Source of the DNA: Budorcas taxicolor
Lineage: Eukaryota; Chordata; Mammalia; Artiodactyla; Bovidae
Direction of reading: 5' to 3'
Length of the DNA stretch: 64,000 nt
Assembly (NCBI RefSeq): GCF_023091745.1
Contig: NC_068910.1
Coordinates: 94,740,170 to 94,804,169, forward strand
In this document: positions 1 through 10,625 of the stretch, one piece after another
How the letters are laid out: each line of letters starts with the position of its first letter
Numbering within the stretch: position 1 is the stretch's first letter
Program-made: the position numbers and the translations under genes
The notes under the pieces: model-generated
Database searches by the model: none
What the model was told of the DNA's origin: nothing
Seen by the model: the letters and a program-made list of their open reading frames with translations, nothing else

Positions 1-676
1 AACATTCAAAAAACTAAGATCATGACATCCAATCCCATCACTTCGTGGCAAATAGGTGGGTAAAGAATGGAAATAGTGGCTGACTTTATTTTGGGGGGCT
101 CCAAAATCACTGCAGATGGTGATTACACTCATGAAATTAAAAGGCACTTATTCCTTGGAAGAAAAGCTATGACCAACCTAGACAGCATATTAAAAAGCGG
201 AGACATTACTTTGCCAAGAAATGTCTGTCTAGTCAAAGCTATGGTTTTTCCAGTAGTCATGTATGGATGTGAGAGTTGGACCACAAAGAAAACTGTGTGC
301 CAAAGAATTGATATTTTTGAACTGTGGTCTTGGAGAAGACTCTTGAGAGTCCCTTGGTCAGCAAAGAGATCCAACCAGTCAATTGTAAAGGAAATCAATT
401 TGAATATTCACTGGAAGGACTGATGTTGAATTTGAAACTCCAATACTTTAGCCACCTGATGCAAAGAACTGACTCACTGGAAAAGACCCTGATGCTTATA
501 AGGGTTGAGGGAAGGAGGTAAAGGGAATGACAGAGGATGAGAGGGTTAGATGGCATCACCAACTTGAGGGCCATGAGTTTGAGGAAGCTCCGGGAGTTGG
601 TGATGGAAAGGGAAGCCTGGTGTGCTGAAGTCCATATGGTCACGAAGTGTTGGACCTGACTGAGTGACTGAACTGA
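1..676 (+). mobile_element. BovB LINE (RTE clade), 3' end, cut by the window edge
   Basis: This is the 3' part of a BovB retrotransposon; the window opens inside it. Translation in shifting frames gives the C-terminal BovB protein signature: DFILGGSK near 80-110, MVFPVVMYGCESW near 240-280 and RRLLRVPWSAKRSNQ near 335-380. Downstream the sequence runs through the non-coding tail to the GACTGAGTGACTGAAC terminus near 660-675. The frame breaks after codon 118, so no product is expected. The duplicated target site cannot be seen because the 5' end lies outside. Confidence 0.93.
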
Positions 677-1443
677 TGCCACCAAAGCCCTGAGACTATT
701 CCCTGATTTTGATTTAGCAAAGTTATACTAAAGAAATGTCTTCAAAAACTGTAGAAAAGTTTAAAACGACCACTCTCTCTCTCATCAGATCCACAAACTG
801 TAGGGTGTATGCTTTCCCATGTTGGGCTTGGCACCTTGGAATCTGTCAAGAACCAAGCATCAATTAGCAAGATGATTCTCCTGATGAAATCTCTTTCCAT
901 CACTTCCCTACAATATGGATCTGGAATATTAAGTTGTTGTGTTAGCAAAATATTTGTGTAATATAAAAGTAAGTGCATCCTACAGTCAGGTTTAGTCTGT
1001 ATATTGACTCTGCCCAGCTTTTCAGAAATGATTGTTCAGAAATTATTGCTTTATCTCCTCTTTCCAACTCATACCTTTTTACAGTGACTCTATTATGAAA
1101 CATTCTTGATTTTCTTATGGTGGAAATAAACTCAGTGGAGTCAGGCAAAGGCTCTTTAAGATAATACTTGTTCAGATGAGAGGACTTCTTGATCATTCTA
1201 CCAGGCATAATTATCAAAATACTTGTGATTCTCCTTACCAAGACCTTGCTGGATTTTCTTTATTGATCTTTGAATGAAATCATATTATTTTCCTTCCTTT
1301 TCTATCTTGTCTCTTTAGATTATAAAGATTTTGTATGTGGGAAATGATCACTGCTGTATCTCTAACATCTAAGGGTATACCTGATATAAAAGGTGTTTTT
1401 AATATGTGTTTGTTGAATAAATGAATCAATTAATTAATTTACT
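677..1443. other. Unassigned AT-rich DNA
   Basis: No repeat family or exon is recognised here. A 99-codon open frame on the minus strand (942-1241) has no recognisable domain and no splice or promoter context; it is treated as chance. Confidence 0.5.
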
Positions 1444-1451
1444 AATACACA

Positions 1452-1673
1452 CTGGTTTTCCCTGGTGGTTCAGAGGTTAAAGTGTCTACCCACAGTGCAG
1501 AAGACCTGGGTTCGCTCCCTGGGTCGGGAAGATCCCCTGGAGAAGGAAATGGCAACCCACTCCAGTATTCTTGCCTGGAGAATCCCATGGACGGAGGAGC
1601 CTGGTGGACTACAGTCCACGGGGTCGCAAAGAGTCGGACAGGACTGAGCGACTTCACTTTCACTTTCACTTTC
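1452..1673 (+). mobile_element. Bov-tA SINE
   Basis: A complete Bov-tA: tRNA-Glu-like head with a B-box-like GGTTCGCTCCC at 1509-1519, then the BovA body and the repeated CACTTT tail. An 8-bp direct repeat AATACACA flanks it (1444-1451 and 1674-1681) and fixes both ends. The head normally carries an RNA polymerase III promoter; activity of this copy is unknown. Confidence 0.96.
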
Positions 1674-1681
1674 AATACACA

Positions 1682-3028
1682 GTACATTTGCTGTTTAGTG
1701 ATATTTTGATTATCATTGTTGCTGTAATTCTAAGGCTGCTTGTGTTTGGTCCAGGGATTTTGACAAGGGTAATTTCAAGACAATTTTTTTCAGAGCTTCC
1801 TAATTTTCACTGTGTTATTTTTATAATAACTGATATAAAATTTGTATAACAACTGTCTTCTTCAGAATAAAATGTGTTTAGGAATGGGACATATATTTCA
1901 AAGGTTAAGAAAAATCCTTATTAAACATTCCTATAGAGTATTGCCAGTTCCATGGGAGGATGTGATAAGGAGATATATTAATAGCATAGAGAAAAGGAGA
2001 AAAGCTAAATGTAGGACCAGGACTACAAAAGTAGAGTGAGATTAGCAGAGAATTTAAAATATTGCAAGTAGGTATTAACAAAGAAAAAAAAAAGGGAATC
2101 ATTTTTCAGTCACTCTAAAAGTAATTATAAAGAGCTTACCCATAAACATGTTGCAATATGTGGCTGACTGGCTATGGAGAGATGATATTGGGTAGCTTTT
2201 TATTATTTTCCTTGTGTCTATTCATGCTTTTTATATATGTTTAAAATACAGTTTAAAAACTAGGAAAAATCTTATTATATAAAGGAACATCTGGAAAACT
2301 TTTTTAATATCATGATAAAAAACTTAAAGTTTAGATGATCTAAAAAAATCAACTATACTAATTCACAAAACCAATGTAACACAGCTGCAAGAACACCATT
2401 TTAAGAAGTACTTCACGCTCTTGATGCAGAGGAATTTCATCTCAGTATGCTGGAATTTAAAGTGCTGAATTTGGGGGCTCCCTCTTTTATGCAGAGTTTC
2501 TAAAACTTCCTGATTAAATTTGATAAGAGTGAAAGAACATGTAATTCTAATTTATTTTCTACATATTATTTTCTAGGTTGTATATATCTGAATCAAAGCA
2601 TCAAAGTACTCAGTATAGAAAGGCTATGCTGCCTGAGTAGGTAGGGAAGTTGAATAGTGAGACATGTCCATGGACATTCATGATATAAAACGTCACACCA
2701 GTGAAACCATCCACTGGTGTTGAGACTCTTTCTAGGTATAGTTCTTTTCTTCGAAATACCCTGATTGGGAAATGTAATAAAACCTGTAAAGACTGACTGA
2801 GATGAAAAAATTGGAGCCTACTTGGGATCCCATTCACTCTCCTGTCCCCTCCTCCACCATCTGAAGAACATTCAGATATTCAACCAGAATCATTATGTTT
2901 ACCAAGACCTATTTATTTTCATAGCTGTGGTCCCCAAATTTTATAAATAAGAATCAAGAGAATGACATACTCTTTTTGGAAGAATTAAACTTTTTTAGGT
3001 CCTTTGCCTTCTCTGTGTCATGGGGCTT
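1682..3028. other. Unassigned AT-rich DNA
   Basis: About 1.35 kb with no recognised repeat, exon or RNA gene. A 12-base A-run near 2082-2093 could be an old retroposon tail, but no body is recognisable upstream of it. Confidence 0.5.
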
Positions 3029-3042
3029 AAGCAGAGTCTTGG

Positions 3043-3162
3043 TGTGTTAGTCACTCAGTTGTGTCTGACTCTTTGTGACCCCATGACTCTAGTCCTCCAT
3101 TCTCCTCTGTTCATGGAATTCTCTAGGCAAGAATACCGGAGTGGGTTGCCATTTCCTTCTTG
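3043..3162 (-). mobile_element. BovA-type SINE fragment
   Basis: Antisense BovA body of about 120 bp without the tRNA-like head. The 12-bp duplication AAGCAGAGTCTT at 3029-3040 and 3163-3174 shows that this short form integrated as such and was not trimmed later. Confidence 0.92.
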
Positions 3163-3174
3163 AAGCAGAGTCTT

Positions 3175-3879
3175 AGGTCCAGTGTATTATAAAATAGAAG
3201 CTTGTGCAAAATTTCCCAAACTCAAAAAAAAAAAAAAAAAAAGTATGAACTTATTAAGTCCAGCCCTACAGTCCTAGAAATCTTCTTCTAAACAAAATGC
3301 CCTAACTCCCTTTAGCTTTGTTACTTGGTAAGTCATGGAAAAATAACAGGATGGACAAGCAAAAGCCTTATACTTTCTCTTTAGTCAAGATCAGTTGGGC
3401 CAGACATCTCAGTACCCTGGGCAAACACTGAAAAGTACAAGCCTTACATTTTATATATCTAAAAAGAGAAAGCAGTTATTTTAATTTTCTTTCTGGCATT
3501 TGAAGACATTCTTTTAGCACAAGTTCACTAACTCAATTAACAGGAAATAAAAGTCATTGTTCAGAGGTATGGACAATGAAAAGTATTCTGAACTCAAAGA
3601 AGGATTAAGTAGAAGGTTAGAAGAATTAATATTTTCTGCCTGAGTTAATTTCCAATTGTATTTCAAAATTAGACACCTGTCATATTTTCAACAAAACTCC
3701 GCTTAAATATTTTTTTGTTATCAGAGAACATGCTATTCTGAAATCAAACTCTTCCATTTGTGGAGTTCTAATTATCTGGCAATATTTACACAGAACTGAA
3801 ATCTGTCTTCCTGTAATTATGAGCCATTACTTCTAGTTGTCCAGTATGAAAAGACAAAGGATAATCATTTTTTCTCTTA
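3175..3879. other. Unassigned DNA with a 19-bp A-run
   Basis: No repeat family or coding exon is recognised. The A-run at 3224-3242 is a simple repeat, without a recognisable retroposon body. Confidence 0.5.
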
Positions 3880-4030
3880 ATCATTTATTTATCTATCATT
3901 CAGCAAGTACTTACTCAGTGCATTGCCTATGTTAGTCATTGTGCTAGGCAATAGGCATGCAAGAATAATCAAGAAAATTGCTGTCCAGGAGAAGCTTAGG
4001 CCATTGTGTTGGACAGACATAAACAAGGGA
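3880..4030 (-). mobile_element. L2 LINE 3' end, ancient
   Basis: The segment reads like the reverse complement of the L2 3' end: a CATTCAGCAAGTACTTACT block, then a GTGCTAGGCA-like block and a decayed 'AGGAGAAGCTTAGG' stretch. It is strongly diverged, as expected for an element older than the ruminants. Confidence 0.65.
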
Positions 4031-4084
4031 ATAGGGTGGCATACAGGATTCTAGGTGCCTCTCTCTGTTTCCTTATCATTCATT

Positions 4085-4870
4085 TAAACCATTACGTAGT
4101 CAGCTGTTCAAGCTGGAAAACAGAATTATTCTTGACCCTACCTTTTCCTCACTCCCTTAGCCACTCTATCATTTAGACTTGCTGTGTATACTCTAAAGTG
4201 TATTTTGAATGCATTCATATTTTTCAGTCTCCCTCCAAGCTCTACATTCAAAGACATTATCATCTCTCAATTAGAGTGCTGTAATAATTTCCTACTTTGT
4301 CTTCCTGCTTCCACTTCTGATGGTCAACAAGCCATTCTTGAAAAAAAAAAAAGTATAAGTATTTAAAACTATAAGTCACTTTGTATGATCAATCTGTTAA
4401 AACAACCTTCAAAAGTGCTTTGGTATCTTGAGAATTATATCCAAATTCCTTACCTTGATCTATGGAATTTTGCTTAACTTCATCACTGCTTTTCTTTTGC
4501 AAATTTACCGCATGTCACTCTATCACTGAGTTTGTCACCATGCGAGCACCTTTCTTCAGGATCTTTATATTTTTTCTGGGGGTTGACTTCTACTATTAAT
4601 GCATCACCTACACACGCTTAAGTGATGCTTAGTACCAGAGAGTCTCTCTAACAACTTTAGGTAAGCAAACTAGCAGAAGTCTCTTCTCTAATGCTCTGTA
4701 ATTTTCTTTTTTTAGTTCATTTTATATCTTTTGGTTTTAACATGCTTATTAAGAATCTCCTCCACTAGACTGTAAATTCCTTACTAACTTGTAGTTAAAT
4801 TCCTCATGTCTAGTTTATGGACTGACACTTATTAATCACTCAGAAAATATTGTTAAATGAATAGGCAAGT
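4085..4870 (+). mobile_element. L2 LINE, 3' region, ancient
   Basis: A diverged sense L2 covering the end of its ORF and the 3' end. Landmarks in order are the 'cttgaccctaccttttcctc' block near 4132, the 'gagtgctgtaataatttcct' block near 4275, the 'ctagactgtaaattcctta' block near 4766 and a final 'ATTGTTAAATGAATAG' near 4850. Many indels; no coding potential. Confidence 0.7.
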
Positions 4871-5659
4871 GTATTATTCAATATATACAAAGGGAATCTA
4901 CCCTAAACTTGGCATGTTATTTGCCTAGACTTATGTTTGAAAAGTTAGCAGGTAAAAAATATATAATAGTATATACACTGATATTCTTTTTTATCTTTTT
5001 ATATGGAGCTTGGGCTTCAGTTTCATCATCACCCTAGTTACCCTTTTCAGGATAAGTAATTTTGCCAATATTCATCTTAAAATACAGAGTCCACATATTG
5101 CTGGAATATAAATTACAGTGACCTTTAGAACATAAATTTGGCAATAAATATTAAAATGTAATATACACTAGTTTGACCTAGTAATCCCAAATGTATTTTG
5201 TCCTAAGAAAATAATTAAACTTGTAGACAAATGTTTAAATATAGGCATTTTTCATTATATTGCTATTTAAAAAAAGAAAAGTACTGGATCAAATCAAAAT
5301 GTCTGTTTAGTAATATAGTTAAAACACAAATATAATAAGATTCCCCTGAATAGTTTTCAAAGAAATACAAGTTTATAGTTAAAAGTTGCTAAACCCAAAA
5401 GTAATTAGCCAATATGATCAGGAGTAATCAGAAGTAACAAAATTAAGAAACCATAAAATCACAGAACATAAAATAAATATTTTAATCTGAGTAAAATTAT
5501 AAGTGAGTGAAAGTAAAAGATAATAAAATTATTAAACTTAACTAAATGAATTTAATAAATACTAGAGAATCTGGAAGTAATAAATACTTGAATATTAAAA
5601 AAAAATTTCAGTCATGATTGACTAGGTGTTTTTCTGCCAATTTTATCCCTCTGATCAAA
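4871..5659. other. AT-rich DNA with a possible old L1 fragment
   Basis: Mostly unassigned. The piece at about 5095-5275 resembles the region around the end of an old L1 ORF2 (a decayed 'TTTGACCTAGTAATCCCAAATGTATTT' type block), sense strand, but the match is weak. The rest is AT-rich with nothing recognised. Confidence 0.35.
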
Positions 5660-5774
5660 ATATATTTATGTATATGTATGACTTGTGTCCCTTCACTGTT
5701 CACCTGAAACTGTTACAGCATTATTAATCATCTATAATCCAATACAAAATAAAAAGTTTAAAAAAAAAGGAAAA
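5660..5774 (+). mobile_element. L1 LINE 3' terminus, old
   Basis: A short L1 3' end with the CACCTGAAACTGTTACAGCATT block followed by a decayed CAACTATA/CCAATA block and an A-rich tail at 5747-5777. The minus-strand BOV-A2 that follows is inserted next to this A-rich tail. Confidence 0.6.
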
Positions 5775-5787
5775 AAAGGTATCTGTT

Positions 5788-6075
5788 GCTGCTGCTGTTG
5801 CAGCTGCTGCTGCTAAGTCGCTTCAGTCGTGTCCGACTTTGTGCGACCCCAGAGACGGCAGCCCACCAGGCTCCCCCGTCCCTGGGATTCTCCAGGCAAG
5901 AACACTGGAGTGGGTTGCCATTTCCTTCTCCAATGCATGAAAGTGAAAAGTGAAAGTGAAGTCGCTCAGTCATATCTGACTCTTAGCGATGCCATGGACT
6001 GCAGCCTACCAGGCTCCTCCGTCCGTGGGATTTTCTAGGCGAGAGTACTGGAGTGGGGTGCCATTACCTTCTACG
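5788..6075 (-). mobile_element. BOV-A2 SINE (dimeric BovA)
   Basis: Two BovA units in tandem, antisense, joined by the GAAAGTGAAAAGTGAAAGTG linker near 5940-5960, with the (GCT)n end at 5788-5813. A perfect 13-bp duplication, AAAGGTATCTGTT, lies at 5775-5787 and 6076-6088, so the element is complete and was inserted in one event. Confidence 0.97.
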
Positions 6076-6088
6076 AAAGGTATCTGTT

Positions 6089-6549
6089 ATATTATGAGAA
6101 AAGCAAGTGGGAATGGGTATCTGTTAGTGTGACCATCTTAAGAACTTGGAATCTGTTATTGCTTGCCCCTGCCACAATAATTCACAGGCTTACCATGTGC
6201 AAAATACATATTTTAAAACAACCTTTTGAAAGCCAATTTCTGAAATAAGATGGAAATTTAGAGAGATAAGTCTGATGTTTGGAGCCACTTTTCACCTAGG
6301 GATGACTGCTGATATCACAATTGGTGGCTGAGAGACTAAAACGCTGCATAGTATTTTTGTCAACCTTCTGCTGTAACAGGATACAAGCTGAATACTGGTG
6401 CTTGACAAAGACTCCAAAGAAGTATACAATAGAAATAATTGTGAATCTCAAGTAGTTCAGTCTCCATAGGGACTACAGGCCAAATCTGAATCACCTCAAT
6501 CTTTGAAATTGGATTCAGATCATAGGACATTCCTATTTGCCCAGAAGGG
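6089..6549. other. Unassigned DNA
   Basis: No exon or repeat identified. A third copy of the TATCTGTTA word seen in the neighbouring target-site duplication occurs at about 6118, probably by chance. Confidence 0.45.
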
Positions 6550-6766
6550 AGCTTCCCTGGTGTCTCAGCAGTAAAAATTCCCCTAACAATGCAGGAGACA
6601 CAGATTTAATCCCTGGGTAAAGAAGATCCCCTGGATAAGGAAATGGCAATGTATTCCAGTATTCTTGCCTGGGAAATACCACTGACAGAGGAACCTGGCA
6701 GGCTACATCCCTTTGGGTCACAAAGAGTCGGATATGACTTAGCAAATGAACAATAGCAATAACAAC
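6550..6766 (+). mobile_element. Bov-tA SINE, diverged
   Basis: A sense Bov-tA with head (GCTTCCCTGGTGTCTCAGC at 6551-6569) and body. The B-box-like element is decayed (GATTTAATCCC near 6602). The tail is a (CAATAA)-like simple repeat ending near 6766. No clear flanking duplication remains. Confidence 0.93.
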
Positions 6767-7142
6767 ATATCACCAGGAACTTTTGAGAGGGAAAAGAAAG
6801 GAAAACAAAAAACAAAAAACACACAGAGCTCCTTGAAATAACATTATCCTGGGTCTTAATATCATTTCTGTAATTTTTCAAATTCAGTAGCCTGCAAACA
6901 ATAAAAATAAAGAAAAAAAAAAAAAAACATGCAATGAGATAATACAATGAGTGAGAGGCAGGTGAAATGAGCCAGAAAACACAGACACACGACAGTTGTT
7001 GTTATTTGGAATTATCAGATATAGATTTTTAAAAAATTAATATATTCAATAAAGCAAAATTCAACATTGAGAAATTTCCAGATAAATTGCAATTATACAA
7101 AAGGAAATGAGAAATGTTTAGTATTCCATGATCAGAAAGTAA
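6767..7142. other. Unassigned DNA with a 15-bp A-run
   Basis: AT-rich, with an A-run at 6913-6927. Nothing else is recognised. Confidence 0.45.
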
Positions 7143-7149
7143 GATAAAT

Positions 7150-7582
7150 TAATTATGAGTTCAAGAGATAATTGACTACACTAAAGCCTTTGACTGTGTG
7201 GATCACAAAAAAACTGGAAAATTCCTAAGAGGTGGGAATACCAGATGACCTGCTCTGTCTCCTGAGAAATCTGTATGCAAGTCAAAAAGCAACAGTTAGA
7301 ACTGGACATGGAACAATAGACCAGTTTCAAATCAAGAAAGGAGTACATCAATACTGTATATTGTCACTATGCTGACTCATTGGAAAAGACCCGGATGCTG
7401 GGAAAGATTGCAGGCAGGAGGAGAAGGGGACGTCAGAGGATGAGGTGGTTGGATGGCATCACTGACTCGATGGACATGAATTTGAACAAGTTCTGGGAGT
7501 TGGTAATGGACAGGGAAGCCTTGCGTGCTGCAGTTCATGGGGTTGCGAAGAGTCAGACATGACTGTACAACTGAACTGAACT
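7150..7582 (+). mobile_element. BovB LINE fragment with large internal deletion
   Basis: The first part (to 7367) encodes RT motif A and what follows ('ACTAAAGCCTTTGACTGTGT' at 7180-7199; compare the intact AKAFDCVDH of other copies). At 7367/7368 the sequence jumps from the 'ATTGTCAC' before the YADD motif straight to 'GACTCATTGGAAAAG' in the 3' tail, skipping several hundred bp of the usual element. The flanking 7-bp repeat GATAAAT (7143-7149, 7583-7589) suggests that the shortened form may have integrated as such. Confidence 0.88.
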
Positions 7583-7858
7583 GATAAATCAGAAGAAAAT
7601 ATCTAGAATGAAACAGAGATACAAGAAAGAAAAATAGTGACATAAAAGACTTTCTTGAAAGTACTATTTAAGTTTTAACAGTTGATTTTCATTTTTCATA
7701 GTAGTTATTTTCTAAAAGTATTCTTAATCACTGAATTAGTGAATACTAAACCACTTTTCCAAAGGGAAATGCAGGATAGGTTCTCCTGAGCCTTTGGCCA
7801 TATTTTCATCAGGTTATCAATATATAACCTTGTTTTATGTGTTTCTCATTGTAGGGTA

Positions 7859-8073
7859 TGTGTGCGTGCTCAGCCATGTATGACTCATTGCGACCCCATA
7901 GACTATAGCCCACTAGGCTCCTCTTTTCTTGGAATTTTATAGGCCAGAATACTGGAGTGGGTTACCAGTTCCTTCTCCAGGAGATCTTCTTTCTGAACCA
8001 AGGATCAAACTCTTTTTTCTTATCTCCTGCATTGGCCAGTGGTTCTTTACCACTAGTGTCTCCTGGGAAGCCC
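7859..8073 (-). mobile_element. Bov-tA SINE
   Basis: Antisense Bov-tA with body (7870-7990) and tRNA-like head ending in the complement of the CTTCCC start at 8064-8073. No clear target duplication is seen; on the right it lies only 10 bp from a BovB tail in the same orientation. Confidence 0.93.
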
Positions 8074-8083
8074 TATTTCTTTG

Positions 8084-8199
8084 TCAGTTCAGTTCAGTTG
8101 CTCAGTTGTGTCTGACCCTTGGTGACCCCATGGACTGCAGCAGGCCAGGCTTCCCGGTCCATCACCAACTCCTAGAGCTTGCTCAAACTCATGTCCATA
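8084..8199 (-). mobile_element. BovB 3' tail fragment (about 116 bp)
   Basis: Antisense BovB terminus beginning with the complement of its (CTGAA)n end (8084-8098) and running to ATGTCCAT at 8191-8198. Without a gap it joins an L1 5' UTR fragment in the same orientation at about 8199/8200, so the two may form one chimeric insertion. Confidence 0.9.
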
Positions 8200-8734
8200 T
8201 CTCCCAGGTTGAAAAATCTGTTGTGAGCCCTAGAGCTTTTGCAGCAGTACAAGAACTTCTTTGGTATAGTTGTTCTCCACTTTGTGGGTCCTCTGCTTGG
8301 TATCTCTATGGCTGGGCTAATGACGACCTGCTCCAAAAGGACTTATGCCACACACAGCATCTTCCGGGTCTACCGCAGCCAGAGCCCCTTTCGCCACAGC
8401 AGGCCACTGCTGGCCTGTGCCTCCTCAGGAGACACTCAAACACTCAAAGGCAGATCTTGCTCAGTCTCTGTGGGGTCTCTGGGTGCTGTTGAGCACAGGG
8501 TCTTGTTGGAGCCCTCTGAGCATCTCTGGCAGTAACGGGATTTGATTCTAAATATGATTTTGCCCCTCCTACCATCTTTTTGGGGCTTCTCCTTTGCCCC
8601 TGGACATGGGGTATCTTTTTTGGTGGGATCCAACAACCTCCTATTTGGGTTGTCCAGCAGTGAGCTGTGATTTTGAAGCTCTTGCAGGAGAAGATAAGCA
8701 CATACTCTTCTATTCCACCATCTTCTATATACAG
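8200..8734 (-). mobile_element. L1 LINE 5' UTR fragment
   Basis: GC-rich by comparison with its surroundings. On the minus strand it starts with AGAAGATGGTGGAATAGAAG (8734 downwards), the form typical of ruminant/cetartiodactyl L1 5' UTRs, and continues through 'AAGATACCCCATGTCCAGGG' (about 8615-8596) and 'GGAGAACAACTATACCAAAG' (about 8280-8261). It stops at about 8200 and none of ORF1 follows. Open frames within it (for example 8239-8535 plus and 8436-8798 minus) are by-products of GC content. The assignment is from recognition of the family, not from an alignment. Confidence 0.7.
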
Positions 8735-8806
8735 TCCTGGTTCTCTCTAACAACACTTTAATACATATTAGCATTAAATTTGTAATCAAAAGCTCCACAG
8801 CTCATG

Positions 8807-9028
8807 ATTTCCAGGTGGCACTAGTGGTAAAGAACCCACCTTTCAGTGCAGGAGACATAAGAGACACAGGTTCAATCCCTGGGTGTGGAAGATCCCCTGG
8901 AGGAGGGCATGGCAACCCACTCCAGTATTCTTGCCTGGAGAAACCCGTGGACAAGAGGAGCCTGGCAGGCTACAGTCCATTGGGTTGCACAGAGTTAGAC
9001 ATGACTGAAGCAACTTAGCACTTTATTC
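8807..9028 (+). mobile_element. Bov-tA SINE
   Basis: Complete sense copy of the subtype with the 'GAGACATAAGAGACACAGG' insertion in the head (about 8852-8870) and 'GGAGGAGGGCATGGCAACC' in the body. The B-box-like GGTTCAATCCC is intact at 8869-8879. The flanks carry a 10-bp duplication with one mismatch (ACAGCTCATG at 8797-8806; ATAGCTCATG at 9029-9038). Confidence 0.95.
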
Positions 9029-9372
9029 ATAGCTCATGCTTGAATAAATTTTATCTAAGACATGTGTTTTCCCTGTAAGGCACATGAGAGCCTTCTTATG
9101 CTTAGGAATACTAAGTAGCATTTCAGCACTATACTTGGGTGGCATTTTAATTTCTTCTGTGATTCCATCAGTGACCTATTGGTTTTTTAGTAGCATGTTG
9201 TTTAGTCTCCACTTAATCTTTTTTTTTTTCTTAATTTTTTTTTTTTCTGTGGTTCACCATTATGAAACCATATTTCCATACCATTTTGGTCAGAAAAGAT
9301 ATTTGAAATAATTTCTATTTTCTTATATTTCTATATTTGTTGATACTCATTTTGTGCCCTCGTATGTGGCCA

Positions 9373-9573
9373 ATACTGGCTTCCCTGGTGGCTCAGTGGT
9401 AATCTTCCTATTATGTTCAATCCCTGTTGGAAAGATCCCCTGAAGAAGGAAATGTCAACCTACTCCAGTATTCTTGCTTAGAAAATTCTCATGAACAGAG
9501 AAGCCTGGTGGGCTTCAGTTCATGGGATCACAAAGAAGTCAGATATTACTTAGTGTTTAAACAATAACAACAA
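9373..9573 (+). mobile_element. Bov-tA SINE nested in L1
   Basis: A sense Bov-tA with a shortened head and a (CAATAA)-type tail. A 9-bp duplication with one mismatch (ATGTGGCCA at 9364-9372; ATGTGGTCA at 9574-9582) marks its insertion into the older L1. Confidence 0.92.
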
Positions 9574-9922
9574 ATGTGGTCAGTCCTAGAGAATGTTCCA
9601 TATACACTTTAAAAAGAATGTGCATTCTGAGTATTTTTCGATGTAATGTCCTAAAAATATCAGTTAAATCTCTGATCTGTTGTATCACATAGGATCTCTC
9701 TTGCCTTATTGATTTTTCATCTAGAAAATCTGTCCATTAATATGCGTGTGATGTTAAAATCTCTTACTGTTATTGTACTCCTATCAATTTCTCCCCTTAT
9801 GTCTGTTAGTATTTGTTTAATATATTTGGGTGCTCCTATTGGGTGCATATATATTGACGAATACAACATCCTCTTTTTGTACTAATTCTTTTATCATCAT
9901 ATAATGCCTTTCTCTTCTAATT

Positions 9923-9991
9923 TCTTTTTTTATTGAAGTATTATTGATTTAAAATGCTCTGCCAATCTCTGTTGTACAACAAAGTGTCAGT

Positions 9992-10023
<32 letters not shown>

Positions 10024-10335
10024 TACACACATTTATTTTAAATATTCTTTTCCATTATGGGTTATCACAGGATATTGTATATAGTTCCCTGTGCTATCCA
10101 GTAGGACCTTATTGTTTGTCCATTCTAAATGTAAGAGTTTCCATCTACTAACCCCCAAACTCCCAAACCATCTCTCTCCCCGCTTCCTCACTCGGCAGCC
10201 TTGGCAACCACAAGTCTGTTCTCTATGTCTGTGAGTCTGTTTCTGTTTTATGGACAGATTTATTTGTGCCATAGTTTAGATTCCCCATATAAATACTATC
10301 ATACAGTATTTGTCTTTCTCTTTTATAGTGTCTTT
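9923..10335 (-). mobile_element. L1 LINE 3' UTR, nested in an older L1
   Basis: Antisense L1 3' UTR: poly-T start (9925-9933), TTGTACAACAAAGTGTCAG, a TA-repeat, then 'ATATAGTTCCCTGTGCTATC' at 10078-10097 and 'GTCTGTGAGTCTGTTTCTGT' near 10225-10245. This order is that of the 3' UTR of older ruminant/cetartiodactyl L1 elements. It interrupts the ORF2 sequence on both sides. Confidence 0.75.
9991..10025. repeat. (TA)n microsatellite
   Basis: About 13 TA units followed by an imperfect CATATA part, inside the L1 3' UTR. The neighbouring L1 3' UTR copies in this window carry similar simple repeats at this place (15705 and 25312), so it probably grew from the element's own sequence. Confidence 0.9.
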
Positions 10336-10518
10336 ATCTTTCTTTTTTTAAAGTTTTATTTTTTTAAATTTAAATTTATTCATTTTAATTGGAGGCTAAT
10401 TACTTTACAATATTGTATTGGTTTTGCCATACATCAACATAAATCTGCCATGGTTGTACACGTATTCCTAATCCTGAATCCCCCTCTCACCTCCCTCCCC
10501 ATACCATCCCTCTGGGTC
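10336..10518 (-). mobile_element. Ruminant L1 3' end, strongly 5'-truncated
   Basis: Antisense 3' terminus of a ruminant L1: poly-T/A-rich start, 'GAGGCTAATTACTTTACAAT' at 10392-10411, 'GTTTTGCCATACATCAAC' and the CCTCCCTCCCC block near 10490. It nearly repeats the first 170 bp of the larger copy at 14758. Its inner end abuts L1 ORF2 DNA at about 10519. Confidence 0.85.
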
Positions 10519-10625
10519 ATATATAAATTTTGCTTTAAAGTCTATTTTGTCTGATATGTGTATCATGACTCCTACTTTCCTGTCATTCCTGCTTGCATGA
10601 AGTATCATTTTCCATCTACTTGTGG

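Larger units (their letters stand above)
9060..10625 (-). mobile_element. L1 LINE, ORF2 region, old, interrupted by three insertions
   Basis: Antisense L1 ORF2 DNA in pieces: 9060-9372, 9574-9922 and 10519-10625. Recognisable blocks are 'GGTTTTTTAGTAGCATGTTG' (9180-9199), 'AGAGAATGTTCCATATACAC' (9589-9608), 'ATTTCTCCCCTTATGTCTGT' (9787-9806) and 'TTTAAAGTCTATTTTGTCTG' (10534-10553). The pieces are collinear with L1, so the intervening Bov-tA and the two L1 3' ends came later. No frame is preserved. Confidence 0.82.

Noticed and set aside
1509..1519. B-box-like element considered as a tRNA gene
   Set aside because: It is the tRNA-derived head of a Bov-tA SINE; the sequence does not fold as a full tRNA and continues into the BovA body. 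The same holds at 8869, 27798 and 37340.
8239..8535. 98-codon frame in a GC-rich segment, considered as a gene
   Set aside because: It lies in the antisense L1 5' UTR and overlaps other equally long frames on both strands.
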